Assembly (NCBI GenBank): GCA_910574835.1 | Contig: CAJTDE010000001.1 | Location: 124,001-188,000 of the forward strand | Direction: 5' to 3' | Source of the DNA: Clostridia bacterium | Lineage (GTDB): Bacteria > Bacillota > Clostridia > Lachnospirales > Lachnospiraceae | DNA: 64,000 bases | Shown here: in pieces, positions 44,018 through 52,035 of the stretch | Layout: every line of letters begins with the position of its first letter | Numbering within the stretch: position 1 is the first letter of the stretch | Notes under the pieces: model-generated | What the model saw: only the letters and a program-made list of their open reading frames with translations | What the model was told of the DNA's origin: nothing | The model's database searches: none | Made by a program: the position numbers and the translations under genes

Positions 44018-44137
44018 GAAAACCAGGGAAAATACCCCAAAGTCCTTATGGTACGGACGACCGTTCACAGATAGAACGGCAACAGCACTGTTGTCATGCA
44101 AAGCGTATCAGAGACTTGAAAAATGGAGGAATGAGAG

Positions 44138-45073
44138 ATGGAATATCCAAAGAACAATTTCCCAGGCGGTGTCTGGCCGGTGATGCTGACTCCGTTTACA
44201 GAGGAAGGGCGGATTGACGAGAAGGGACTTCGTGCGCTTGTTGACTGGTATATTGCAAGCGGGGTAAAGGGACTGTTTGCCTCATGCCAGTCAAGTGAGA
44301 TACACGAGATGAGCTTTGAAGAGCGGATTGAGATTGCCAGGATTACAGTAGATGCCGCAGCAGGCCGCGTGCCGGTAGTTGCAAGCGGGCATACTTCTGA
44401 CAGTCTTGAGGATCAGGCAAGAGATATTAACGCTATGTGGAAAACAGGTGTTGATGCAGTCATTCTTTTGACAAACCGGCTCGCAAAAGAGGATGAGAGC
44501 GACGAGGTTTGGATTGCCAACTATCATAAGCTGGAAAAGATGATTGATCCGGAGATTAAGCTTGGGGTATATGAGTGTCCAAGACCCTATAAGCGTCTGC
44601 TGTCCATACCGGTGATCACGGAGATTGCGAAGACAAACCGTTTTTATTTTCTCAAGGATACCTGTTGTGTTGCCGCTGATATCCGTGAGAAGCTCAAGGC
44701 AATTGAAGGTACGAATCTCAAGCTTTATAATGCCAATGCAACCACAGCGCTTCAATCCCTGCGTGATGGGGCGGCAGGCTACAGCGGAATAATGGCGAAT
44801 TTTCATCCGGAGCTTTGGGTGTGGCTCTGTGAGCATTATAATGATAAGCCGGAGGCTGCGGACTGTGTGCAGGAAGTATTGATGGCTGCTTCTCTGATTG
44901 AAAGACAGCTGTATCCGGTCAATGCCAAATGGCATCTGAAAGAGATTGAAGGGCTGCCTATCACAACGAAATGCCGCGTGCAGGATGATTCCCTTTTGTT
45001 TGAAACCTGGAAGGAAGAGGTGCGCATGATGGATCGCCTCTGCACAAGAACCTTCAAGACTTACTGCGAATAA
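44138..45073 (+). CDS. Dihydrodipicolinate synthase/N-acetylneuraminate lyase family aldolase
   Basis: A 311-residue TIM-barrel class I aldolase or hydro-lyase. Family landmarks are WPVMLTPFTEEGRIDEKGL at the N-terminus, ASGHTSDSLEDQARD, the Tyr in GVYECPRPY (about residue 150) and the Schiff-base Lys in YFLKDTCC (about residue 177). The usual substrate loop G-T-T-G-E is replaced by CQSSE, so it is not lysine-biosynthetic DapA; a catabolic keto-acid aldolase or dehydratase is likelier. It begins the operon with an HpcH-type aldolase, a TRAP transporter and a YhcH-family protein. GGAGG lies 10 bases before the ATG. Confidence 0.85.
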   Translation: MEYPKNNFPGGVWPVMLTPFTEEGRIDEKGLRALVDWYIASGVKGLFASCQSSEIHEMSFEERIEIARITVDAAAGRVPVVASGHTSDSLEDQARDINAMWKTGVDAVILLTNRLAKEDESDEVWIANYHKLEKMIDPEIKLGVYECPRPYKRLLSIPVITEIAKTNRFYFLKDTCCVAADIREKLKAIEGTNLKLYNANATTALQSLRDGAAGYSGIMANFHPELWVWLCEHYNDKPEAADCVQEVLMAASLIERQLYPVNAKWHLKEIEGLPITTKCRVQDDSLLFETWKEEVRMMDRLCTRTFKTYCE

Positions 45074-45101
45074 CCCAAAAAGGAAGAAAGAGGGCGGAAG
45101 A

Positions 45102-45911
45102 ATGGTCGGATTATCAAAAGCCAGACAGATAAGAGAAAAAATGCGGCGGGGAGAGACCGTTATCGGCGCTCATACATTTTATTTAGATCCTTCCATAACG
45201 GAGGCTTTGGGGCTTCATGGATTTGAATTTGTCTGGATAGACGGAGAACATTCCGCATTTGACAAAGCAGGAACAAATTTACATATTATGGCGGCTGCGG
45301 CTGCGGACACAGCCTCTATTGTGCGAGTGCCGTGGAATGATCCGATTCTGGTAAAACCTATCCTGGAGATGGGACCGGATGGTATCATATTTCCCATGAT
45401 ACGGACGGCGGAGGAGGCAAAAAAAGCCGTGACGGGCTGTGTATATCCGCCAAAAGGGATACGGGGCTTCGGACCCCGACGGGCGAATCGATACGGAGCC
45501 GTGGCGACAGAGGAATTTTTAGCCAATGCGGAAGAGAGCTTCCTTCGCATCGCCCAGATTGAGCATGTGGATGCCGTACATAACTTAGGAGAGATTCTTG
45601 AGGTGGAAGGCATTGATTTTCCGCTTGTGGGACCTAACGATCTGTCCGCCTCTATTGGCCATCTTGGCGACACAAAGCATCCAAAGGTACGGGCGCTCTG
45701 TGAGGAAATCATTTCAATCTGTCAGAAAAGAGGCCGTTCTTTCGGCGTTTCTTTGGGAGCCGGAGATCAGGAGGCTATTCACTGGTGGATTCAAAAAGGC
45801 GCGTCATTTATCGGCTGCGGCGATGACATTAGCTATATCAGCATGGGCTGCCGGGCTACTATGGAATATGTAAATAAATGTATCAAGGAAAATGAGAAGC
45901 ATTACATGTAA
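45102..45911 (+). CDS. HpcH/HpaI-family aldolase
   Basis: A 269-residue class II aldolase of the 2-keto-3-deoxy-acid type (HpaI, GarL, YfaU). The pattern VWIDGEHSAFDKAG supplies the conserved Glu and His, VRVPWNDPILVKPILEMGPDGIIFPMI the core barrel and PLVGPNDLSASIG a metal or phosphate-binding loop. These enzymes split 2-keto-3-deoxy acids into pyruvate and an aldehyde with a divalent metal. It presumably acts after the DapA-like protein on the same imported acid. The gap to the upstream gene is 28 bases. Confidence 0.88.
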   Translation: MVGLSKARQIREKMRRGETVIGAHTFYLDPSITEALGLHGFEFVWIDGEHSAFDKAGTNLHIMAAAAADTASIVRVPWNDPILVKPILEMGPDGIIFPMIRTAEEAKKAVTGCVYPPKGIRGFGPRRANRYGAVATEEFLANAEESFLRIAQIEHVDAVHNLGEILEVEGIDFPLVGPNDLSASIGHLGDTKHPKVRALCEEIISICQKRGRSFGVSLGAGDQEAIHWWIQKGASFIGCGDDISYISMGCRATMEYVNKCIKENEKHYM

Positions 45912-46031
45912 ACAGATCACGGCGTCAAAACGACGTTGAGATAGAAGAGGAAGATGGACATCTTCCGGCAATTTGCCGCCAAACTCAGGTGAGGAGGCAT
46001 AACTTTCATGTTAATATTAGGAGGAAAGAGT

Positions 46032-47144
46032 ATGAAGAAGAAAGTTTTAGCAATGTTATTGGCAGCAAGTATGGCAGGAGCCTTGCTTGCGGGATGCTCG
46101 TCAAAATCCGGACAGTCCGGCGAAACCCCGGACACCTCTGCGGAGGCAAAAGACAGTGATAACGCTGATGCTGATGCTGAAGCGCCTGCGGAAATCTCCG
46201 GTGATTTAGGCGATCCGGTGACACTGACCGTTACGCTGACTGCGGTGTCTACGGATACTCATGCTCAGGCTATGCAGAAGTTCAAGGAGACGGTAGAAGA
46301 GAAATCCGGCGGGAACATTACCGTAGAGGTATACACAGACGCGCAGCTGTTTTCACAGGAAGAGGAAGTTGCAGCCGTAGTAATGGGCGATGCGGATATG
46401 ACGCTGACCAGTGCGTCCTGGCTGACTACAGGCTCTCCCTGGGTATCCATGTTCACGGCAGGCTACCTGTTCAACAGTTATGATCATATGACATCTACAC
46501 TGAACGGTGAAGTAGGACAGGAAGTGTTCCGGAAGATTTCCGAGGAGCAGGGGCTATTCCCTCTGGGTGCATGGTATCTTGGTTCCAGAGAGATTTCACT
46601 GTCTCAGGATAAGGCAATCTCTACACCGGCAGACCTGAACGGCGTTAACCTGAGAATGCCCAATACCGAAGCATGGCTGTTCCTGGGCGAAGCCCTTGGC
46701 GCAAATCCCACACCGATGTCCTTCTCCGAGCTGTATCTGGCTTTGCAGACGGGTTCTGTTGACGGACAGGACAATCCGCTGGGCAGCGTGGAGAGCGCTA
46801 AGTTCTACGAAGTGCAGAGTTCTATTACACTGACACATCACCTGGTTGACTCCGTATGGCCTGCTATCAACAATGCCAAGTGGGAGTCTTTGTCAGAGGG
46901 GCAGAAAAAGATTGTCCTGGAAGGCATTGAGGTAGGAAGAGATTTCTGCGATACTACGAATCTTCAGAAGGAATCTGAACTGGTAGATTTCTTTAAGGAG
47001 CAGGGCCTGTCGATTTACGAAGCAGACATTCCGGCGTTCCAGGAGCATGTGCTGAATTACTACCTGGAGAATGACATTTCCAATGACTGGGATATGGATA
47101 TGTATGAAAAAGTTGCGGCAATAGGTGAAGAGTTTGTCAAGTAA
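46032..47144 (+). CDS. TRAP transporter substrate-binding protein, DctP family
   Basis: A 370-residue periplasmic-type binding protein anchored as a lipoprotein: the signal peptide ends in LLAGC (Cys about residue 20), followed by an acidic linker. DctP-family features are TDTHAQAMQKFKETVEEKSG, VEVYTDAQLFSQEEEV, LRMPNTEAWLFLGEALGANPTPMSFSELYLALQTGSVDGQDNPL and the carboxylate-clamping Arg in that first block. The ligand is probably a sugar acid. ATG at 46032 is used (AGGAGG upstream); the frame opens at 46008. A hairpin follows the gene. Confidence 0.92.
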   Translation: MKKKVLAMLLAASMAGALLAGCSSKSGQSGETPDTSAEAKDSDNADADAEAPAEISGDLGDPVTLTVTLTAVSTDTHAQAMQKFKETVEEKSGGNITVEVYTDAQLFSQEEEVAAVVMGDADMTLTSASWLTTGSPWVSMFTAGYLFNSYDHMTSTLNGEVGQEVFRKISEEQGLFPLGAWYLGSREISLSQDKAISTPADLNGVNLRMPNTEAWLFLGEALGANPTPMSFSELYLALQTGSVDGQDNPLGSVESAKFYEVQSSITLTHHLVDSVWPAINNAKWESLSEGQKKIVLEGIEVGRDFCDTTNLQKESELVDFFKEQGLSIYEADIPAFQEHVLNYYLENDISNDWDMDMYEKVAAIGEEFVK

Positions 47145-47168
47145 TCATTCATATTGAATAATACGGTG

Positions 47169-47211
47169 TTCGGGCGGGGAACTGCTTTAGGCATAGTTTT
47201 TCCCGCCTGAA
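47169..47211 (+). promoter_or_regulatory. Intercistronic hairpin after the TRAP binding-protein gene
   Basis: TTCGGGCGGG (47169-47178) pairs with CCCGCCTGAA (47202-47211), with further partial pairing inside. It lies between dctP and dctQ and lacks a downstream U-run. As with the hairpin after the nucleoside-binding gene, it could raise binding-protein levels over the membrane subunits. Confidence 0.6.
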
Positions 47212-47245
47212 CTGTCAGGAAAATGTAAGGGAAGGAGTTTTTGCA

Positions 47246-47830
47246 ATGGATGGAATAAAAAAGTTCGGAAAGTTTCTGCGGGATTGTGTGGAGCTGTATA
47301 TTCCGATTGCAGCATTCCTCATCATGTTCTTTGTATTTGTGATTCAGATTGTGGCGAGATATGTTTTTAAAAATCCGGTCCAGTGGGCTTACGAGATGAC
47401 AGTCATGGGTTACTTGTGGATGGTAGTGTTGGGAGCATGCTATGCGTACCGGGACAGATCCCATGTGACCTTTACGCTTGTATATGATGCACTTCCGGTA
47501 AAAGGAAAGGCAATCTGCGGTTTTTTGGGAAATCTTTTGATGGCAATTGCGTTTGTGGCCATGTTTATACCCTCCTGCCAGATGATTAGCCAAATGAAAA
47601 TTCAGGTAACCAGTGTATTTAAAATCGGACTGAATATCGTGTATCTTCCGTTTATACCCTTTATGATCATTATTCTCCTCTATATTTTGTATGATATGTG
47701 GCTGGAGATTATGGTGTTTACAGGTATTGGCGGAGAAGCGGCAGTGAAAAAAATGCTGGACGGGACAAAGAACGAGACGCAGGAGGCTATTGAGGCCGCA
47801 AATGCGCAGGATGAAGGGAAGGGGGCATAA
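47246..47830 (+). CDS. TRAP transporter small permease, DctQ family
   Basis: A 194-residue membrane protein with four helices (about 18-38, 52-70, 91-112 and 134-154) and the family motif RYVFKNPVQWAYEMTVMGYLWMV. It holds the large permease in the complex with the binding protein. The C-terminal 30 residues are charged. GGAAGGAG precedes the ATG and six bases separate it from dctM. Confidence 0.92.
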   Translation: MDGIKKFGKFLRDCVELYIPIAAFLIMFFVFVIQIVARYVFKNPVQWAYEMTVMGYLWMVVLGACYAYRDRSHVTFTLVYDALPVKGKAICGFLGNLLMAIAFVAMFIPSCQMISQMKIQVTSVFKIGLNIVYLPFIPFMIIILLYILYDMWLEIMVFTGIGGEAAVKKMLDGTKNETQEAIEAANAQDEGKGA

Positions 47831-47836
47831 GAAGGG

Positions 47837-49138
47837 ATGGATTTTAGCGTAGCTTTATTGGTATTTTTACTGATTTTTGTATTGATTTTTATTCTGCGTA
47901 TGCCGATTCCTATGGGAATGATGACTGCCTGTGTATTCTATTTCCTCATTAGCGGCGAGAGTGCAAAGATGGTGGCCCAGCAGACGCTGAAAACCTTCTA
48001 TACAAACTATACGATCATTGCGGTGCCTCTTTTCATTTTTGCGGCCAACGTGATGAACAGCGGTAAGGTAACGGAGAAGGTATTTGGCTTTGCTATGGGC
48101 TTTGTGGGACGGTTTAAGGGCGGCTTGGGACATGTAAATGTTTTGGCGTCTTTGGTATTTTCCGGCATGACCGGTTCTGCGATTGCGGACGCCAGCGGAC
48201 TTGGCAAGATGGAGATTGATGCCATGCGGTCCGAGGGCTATGATGACGGCTTTAGCTGTGCCATCACAGCAGCTTCCGCAACCATTGGCCCTATCTTTCC
48301 GCCGAGTATTCCTATGGTTATCTATTCGATGCTCTCCGGCGCTTCCGTAGGAGCGCTCTTTATGGGAGGCATGGTTCCGGGGGTGCTTCTGGCTGTTGCG
48401 CTGATGGTTTATATTATGATGGTGGCCCATAAGAGAAATTATCCGGTCAGCGAGCAGGTAAAGCTGAAAGCGTTTCTTAAGTATACCTTTAACGCAATTC
48501 CCGCTATTCTGACTCCGGTAATCCTTCTGGTAGGTATTTACACCGGTGTAATGACGCCTACGGAAGCCGGAGCCGTGGCCGGACTGTATGCGCTTATTGT
48601 GGCAATCTTCGGCTACCGTGTATTGAAGTGGGAGGGCTTTAAGCAGGTACTTGTTGATACGGTGAAGGCTACCGGAACCACGTCTATTATGATTGGTGCG
48701 GCAACAACGATTTCTTACATTGTGGCGAAAGAGCATGTGGCGGAGATTGTAGCCAACGGCATCACAGGATTTACAGATAATAAGTATGTATTTTTGCTGA
48801 TCGTAAATATCTCCATTTTGATTCTTGGAATGTTCATTGACACGTCGGTGATTCAGGTAGTGTTTATTCCAATCCTTCTGCCTATTGCTACGGCTTTTGG
48901 AATCGATCTGGTACATTTTGGACTGGTGGTGATCTTCAATATGATGATTGGCCTTTCCACACCGCCTTTTGGAATGCTTCTGTTTATTACCAGCGGTATA
49001 TCCGGGACGCCGCTGAAGGATGTTATAAAGGAGATTATAGGACCCCTTGTAACGATGCTGGCAGTATTAGTGGTTATAACTTACTTTCCGGATGTGGTAC
49101 TCTTCCTTCCGAAGCTTTTGATGAATTACACGGGCTGA
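47837..49138 (+). CDS. TRAP transporter large permease, DctM family
   Basis: A 433-residue, roughly 12-helix permease that couples sodium entry to acid uptake. Recognisable are MPIPMGMMTACVFYFLISGE near the N-terminus, MTGSAIADASGLGKMEIDAM and ITAASATIGPIFPPSIPMVI, and late GLVVIFNMMIGLSTPPFGML. It follows dctQ within six bases and precedes the YhcH-family gene. Confidence 0.94.
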   Translation: MDFSVALLVFLLIFVLIFILRMPIPMGMMTACVFYFLISGESAKMVAQQTLKTFYTNYTIIAVPLFIFAANVMNSGKVTEKVFGFAMGFVGRFKGGLGHVNVLASLVFSGMTGSAIADASGLGKMEIDAMRSEGYDDGFSCAITAASATIGPIFPPSIPMVIYSMLSGASVGALFMGGMVPGVLLAVALMVYIMMVAHKRNYPVSEQVKLKAFLKYTFNAIPAILTPVILLVGIYTGVMTPTEAGAVAGLYALIVAIFGYRVLKWEGFKQVLVDTVKATGTTSIMIGAATTISYIVAKEHVAEIVANGITGFTDNKYVFLLIVNISILILGMFIDTSVIQVVFIPILLPIATAFGIDLVHFGLVVIFNMMIGLSTPPFGMLLFITSGISGTPLKDVIKEIIGPLVTMLAVLVVITYFPDVVLFLPKLLMNYTG

Positions 49139-49211
49139 GATGCAGGTCAAAGATTCCTTTGAGGAATTTGGACGTCTAGTAGTCCGTACCGGAAGGAGAA
49201 GGGATGCAGGG

Positions 49212-49652
49212 ATGATTATTGATCGGATTGAAAATTATGAAAACTATAAGAAGCTTCATCCCCTTATGGAAGAGGGCGTCAGATACGCCCTCTCTCTGCG
49301 GGAGAGCTTACCGGGACGCTATGATCAGGGGGAATATTTTGTTCTGCTCCAGGAGGGTGAAACACAGCCTATAGAGGAAGGCGTTTATGAGGCTCACAAA
49401 AGATATTGGGATATTCAAATTCTGATTGAGGGAAAAGAACTGGTGAAGTGGCAGGAGATCTCAAAGCTTACGGAGTGTGTTCCTTATGAGGAGAAGAAGG
49501 ATGCGGTATTTTATACCGGTGACGGAATTTCCTTTCAGCTTACGGAAGGCATGTTCTATCTGGTTATGCCGAAGGATGCCCATATGCCCTGCCGTCATGG
49601 GAAACAGGAGGCTCATTATAGGAAATTGGTTTTAAAGCTGCCGGTTCTTTGA
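49212..49652 (+). CDS. YhcH/YjgK/YiaL-family (DUF386) protein
   Basis: A 146-residue cupin-like protein. Family features are MIIDRIENYENYKKLHP at the start, EGVYEAHKRYWDIQILIEGKE with His and Glu metal ligands, and FYLVMPKDAHMPCRHG with the second His group. Such proteins occur with sialic-acid or sugar-acid uptake genes and may act as anomerases or sugar-binding enzymes. ATG 49212 is preferred because the family begins M-I-I-D; the frame extends to 49140 right after dctM. Its presence supports an acidic-sugar substrate for this operon. Confidence 0.85.
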   Translation: MIIDRIENYENYKKLHPLMEEGVRYALSLRESLPGRYDQGEYFVLLQEGETQPIEEGVYEAHKRYWDIQILIEGKELVKWQEISKLTECVPYEEKKDAVFYTGDGISFQLTEGMFYLVMPKDAHMPCRHGKQEAHYRKLVLKLPVL

Positions 49653-49744
49653 ACTTTTTGGAAAAACAGCAGGGACTGTCCGTTTTGGCGGGCGGCTCTG
49701 CTGCTTTGCTGTGTGCGCTTCTTGGATAGTGAAAAATAAAACAG

Positions 49745-49773
49745 TTGCCCGGTTTCGGTGTTTGCAGTACAAT
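49745..49773 (+). promoter_or_regulatory. Promoter of lplA
   Basis: TTGCCC (49745-49750) and TACAAT (49768-49773) are 17 bases apart, about 25 bases before the start of the ribosome site. It separates lplA from the preceding TRAP operon. Confidence 0.6.
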
Positions 49774-49804
49774 TAAAAAAATGCATAGAAGGAGAACTGA
49801 CATC

Positions 49805-50800
49805 ATGAGCAACTATTTTATTCAAACTTATACCTGGAACCCCTGGCATAATCTTGCCGTAGAAAAATATCTCTCCACACAAATAAAAAAAGGCGATGTG
49901 ATGCTCTACCTGTGGCAGAACGAGCGCACGGTAGTAATAGGAAGAAATCAAAACGCCATCCGGGAATGCAGGGCACAGCTTTTGGAGGAAGAAGGAGGCT
50001 GTCTTGCCAGGAGAACCACCGGAGGCGGAGCGGTGTACCACGATCTGGGCAATCTCTGTTTTACCTTCCTGGCCTCACCGGAGGTCTACAATCTGGAAAA
50101 GCAGTTAAAAGTTATACAGAAAGCCTGCCTGAAATTTGGTGTGGAAACCCATTTTTCCGGAAGAAATGATATTATAACAAAGGATGGTTTCAAGTTCTCC
50201 GGCAATGCCTTTTCCAATACCTCGCAGTGCAGTATTCAGCATGGAACCTTGATGATTGATGTGGATGTATCCCAGCTGGGCAGATATCTGACTCCTTCCA
50301 AAGATAAGATGAAGGCAAAAGGGGTAAAGTCCGTGCAGTCCCGGGTCTGCAACTTAAGGGATCTGAATCCGGAGGTTACCACAGATGCTATGCGCCGGGC
50401 ATTGATGGAAAGCTTTGAGGAATTGTACGGAAGCTTCGAGGAACTGGAGCCGAAGATGCTGGACAATCCCCAAGTAAAAGAAACCTACGATCTGTATTCC
50501 TCCTGGGAATGGAAGTTCGGCAAATCCCCTGAATGTGAGACCAGCTACAGCAGACGCTTTGACTGGGGAGAATTGGAGGTTTACCTAAAGCTGAATGCAA
50601 TGCATATCAGCGAGATTATGGTGTTCTCCGATATGCTGGATGTGGAGCTTCCCGGACTCATTGAGCAGCTTCTGGTGGGGAAACGTTATGATATGGAAGA
50701 TGTGAATTTGGACGAAGAACTGCCTTTGTGCGGCGATGAACAGAAGGAAAAGCTCCGGGCGGTTGTTAAATGGCTGGCAGATCCCTTAAGAAATGATTAA
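49805..50800 (+). CDS. lplA: Lipoate--protein ligase
   Basis: A 331-residue ligase that activates lipoate with ATP and attaches it to lipoyl-domain lysines. The core motifs are ERTVVIGRNQNAIREC (residues about 39-54), ARRTTGGGAVYHDLGNLCFT (about 70-89), and DGFKFSGNAF with the catalytic Lys (about residue 123). A C-terminal accessory domain of about 80 residues completes the adenylation function. Likely target in this window: the E2 protein with three lipoyl domains. ATG at 49805 is chosen for AAGGAG upstream. Confidence 0.93.
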   Translation: MSNYFIQTYTWNPWHNLAVEKYLSTQIKKGDVMLYLWQNERTVVIGRNQNAIRECRAQLLEEEGGCLARRTTGGGAVYHDLGNLCFTFLASPEVYNLEKQLKVIQKACLKFGVETHFSGRNDIITKDGFKFSGNAFSNTSQCSIQHGTLMIDVDVSQLGRYLTPSKDKMKAKGVKSVQSRVCNLRDLNPEVTTDAMRRALMESFEELYGSFEELEPKMLDNPQVKETYDLYSSWEWKFGKSPECETSYSRRFDWGELEVYLKLNAMHISEIMVFSDMLDVELPGLIEQLLVGKRYDMEDVNLDEELPLCGDEQKEKLRAVVKWLADPLRND

Positions 50801-50859
50801 AATTAATTAAAATTTTATATCCCCGAAAAAAAACGCTTTTCTTTTTAGAAATTATTGTA

Positions 50860-50936
50860 TATAATATAGGTTACGCAAGAAGGGCCTTTTTCATAAAAAT
50901 ATGGGACAGGCTGGAAAAAGTGTATAACAGTTGACA
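50860..50936 (+). promoter_or_regulatory. Promoter elements upstream of the mreB-like gene
   Basis: TATAAT lies at 50860-50865 without a clear -35 box, and a perfect TTGACA lies at 50931-50936 with only a weak -10 box after it. Either or both may drive the mreB-like gene at 50990. Confidence 0.4.
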
Positions 50937-50989
50937 ATTCGGAAAAGAATGAAACATAGAGAGAACAGAGTGAAAGGGGATATGGAATC

Positions 50990-51982
50990 ATGGCTGGAAC
51001 AGATATTGGAATCGACCTGGGTACTGCAAGCATGCTTGTTTTTATAAATGGAAAGGGCGTTGTGCTAAAAGAGCCGTCCGTAGTAGCATTTGACAGAGAT
51101 ACGAATAAAATCCGCGCCATCGGCGAAGAAGCGCGGCTGATGCTGGGGAGAACTCCCGGGAATATTGTAGCGGTGCGCCCTCTGCGCCAGGGTGTTATTT
51201 CTGACTACACCGTAACGGAGAAGATGCTTAAGTACTTTATCCAGAAGGCTATGGGTAAGAAAACCTTCCGGAAACCGCGGATTGCAGTGTGTGTGCCCAG
51301 CGGAGTAACCGAGGTGGAGAAGAAGGCCGTTGAGGATGCTACCTACCAGGCGGGGGCCAGAGAGGTATTGATTATAGAGGAGCCGATTGCAGCAGCCATT
51401 GGAGCCGGAATTGATATTTCAAGACCCTGCGGCAATATGATTGTAGATATCGGAGGCGGTACAAGCGACATTGCCGTGATTTCTTTGGGAGGTACGGTAG
51501 TAAGCACCTCCGTAAAGGTGGCCGGCGACGACTTTGACGAGGCCATTGTACGTTATATGCGTAAGAAGCACAACCTGCTCATCGGTGAGCGGACTGCGGA
51601 GGACATTAAGATAAAAGTGGGAACCTGCTTCCCGCGGGCAGAGGTAGAACGGATGAATGTCCGCGGACGTAATTTGGTTACAGGACTTCCTAAGACCGTA
51701 GAGGTGACTTCTGAGGACACCGAGGAAGCTTTGCGGGAGACTACCATGCAGATTGTAGAGGCAGTACACAGTGTACTGGAGAAGACACCTCCTGAGCTTG
51801 CGGCGGATATCGCGGACAGAGGAATTGTTCTTACGGGCGGCGGAGCGCTGCTTAGGGGCTTGGAGGAACTTTTGGAGGAGAAAACCGGCATCAACACAAT
51901 GACAGCCGAGGATTCCATGAAATGTGTGGCAATCGGAACCGGTAAGTTTGTGGAGTTTATGTCAGGAAAAAGGGACGAATAG
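50990..51982 (+). CDS. MreB/Mbl-family cell-shape actin homologue
   Basis: A 330-residue bacterial actin that forms membrane-bound filaments directing side-wall peptidoglycan synthesis. The nucleotide-binding motifs are DIGIDLGTASMLVFINGKGV (phosphate 1), VDIGGGTSDIAVISLGG (phosphate 2), EPIAAAIGAG (connect 1) and VLTGGGALLRGLEELL (adenosine). No mreC or mreD gene follows, as is common for Mbl-type paralogues, so the exact paralogue is open. GGGG-rich site before the ATG. The gene ends about 53 bases before recD2. Confidence 0.92.
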   Translation: MAGTDIGIDLGTASMLVFINGKGVVLKEPSVVAFDRDTNKIRAIGEEARLMLGRTPGNIVAVRPLRQGVISDYTVTEKMLKYFIQKAMGKKTFRKPRIAVCVPSGVTEVEKKAVEDATYQAGAREVLIIEEPIAAAIGAGIDISRPCGNMIVDIGGGTSDIAVISLGGTVVSTSVKVAGDDFDEAIVRYMRKKHNLLIGERTAEDIKIKVGTCFPRAEVERMNVRGRNLVTGLPKTVEVTSEDTEEALRETTMQIVEAVHSVLEKTPPELAADIADRGIVLTGGGALLRGLEELLEEKTGINTMTAEDSMKCVAIGTGKFVEFMSGKRDE

Positions 51983-52035
51983 AAAAACAGAGGGGCATGG
52001 CGGGGCAGTCCGTCCTGCCCCTTTTTAGGAGCAGT

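Noticed and set aside
47867-48916. Minus-strand reading frame opposite dctM (349 codons)
   Set aside because: Antisense to a clear TRAP permease, with a His/Arg/Asn-rich composition and no motif.
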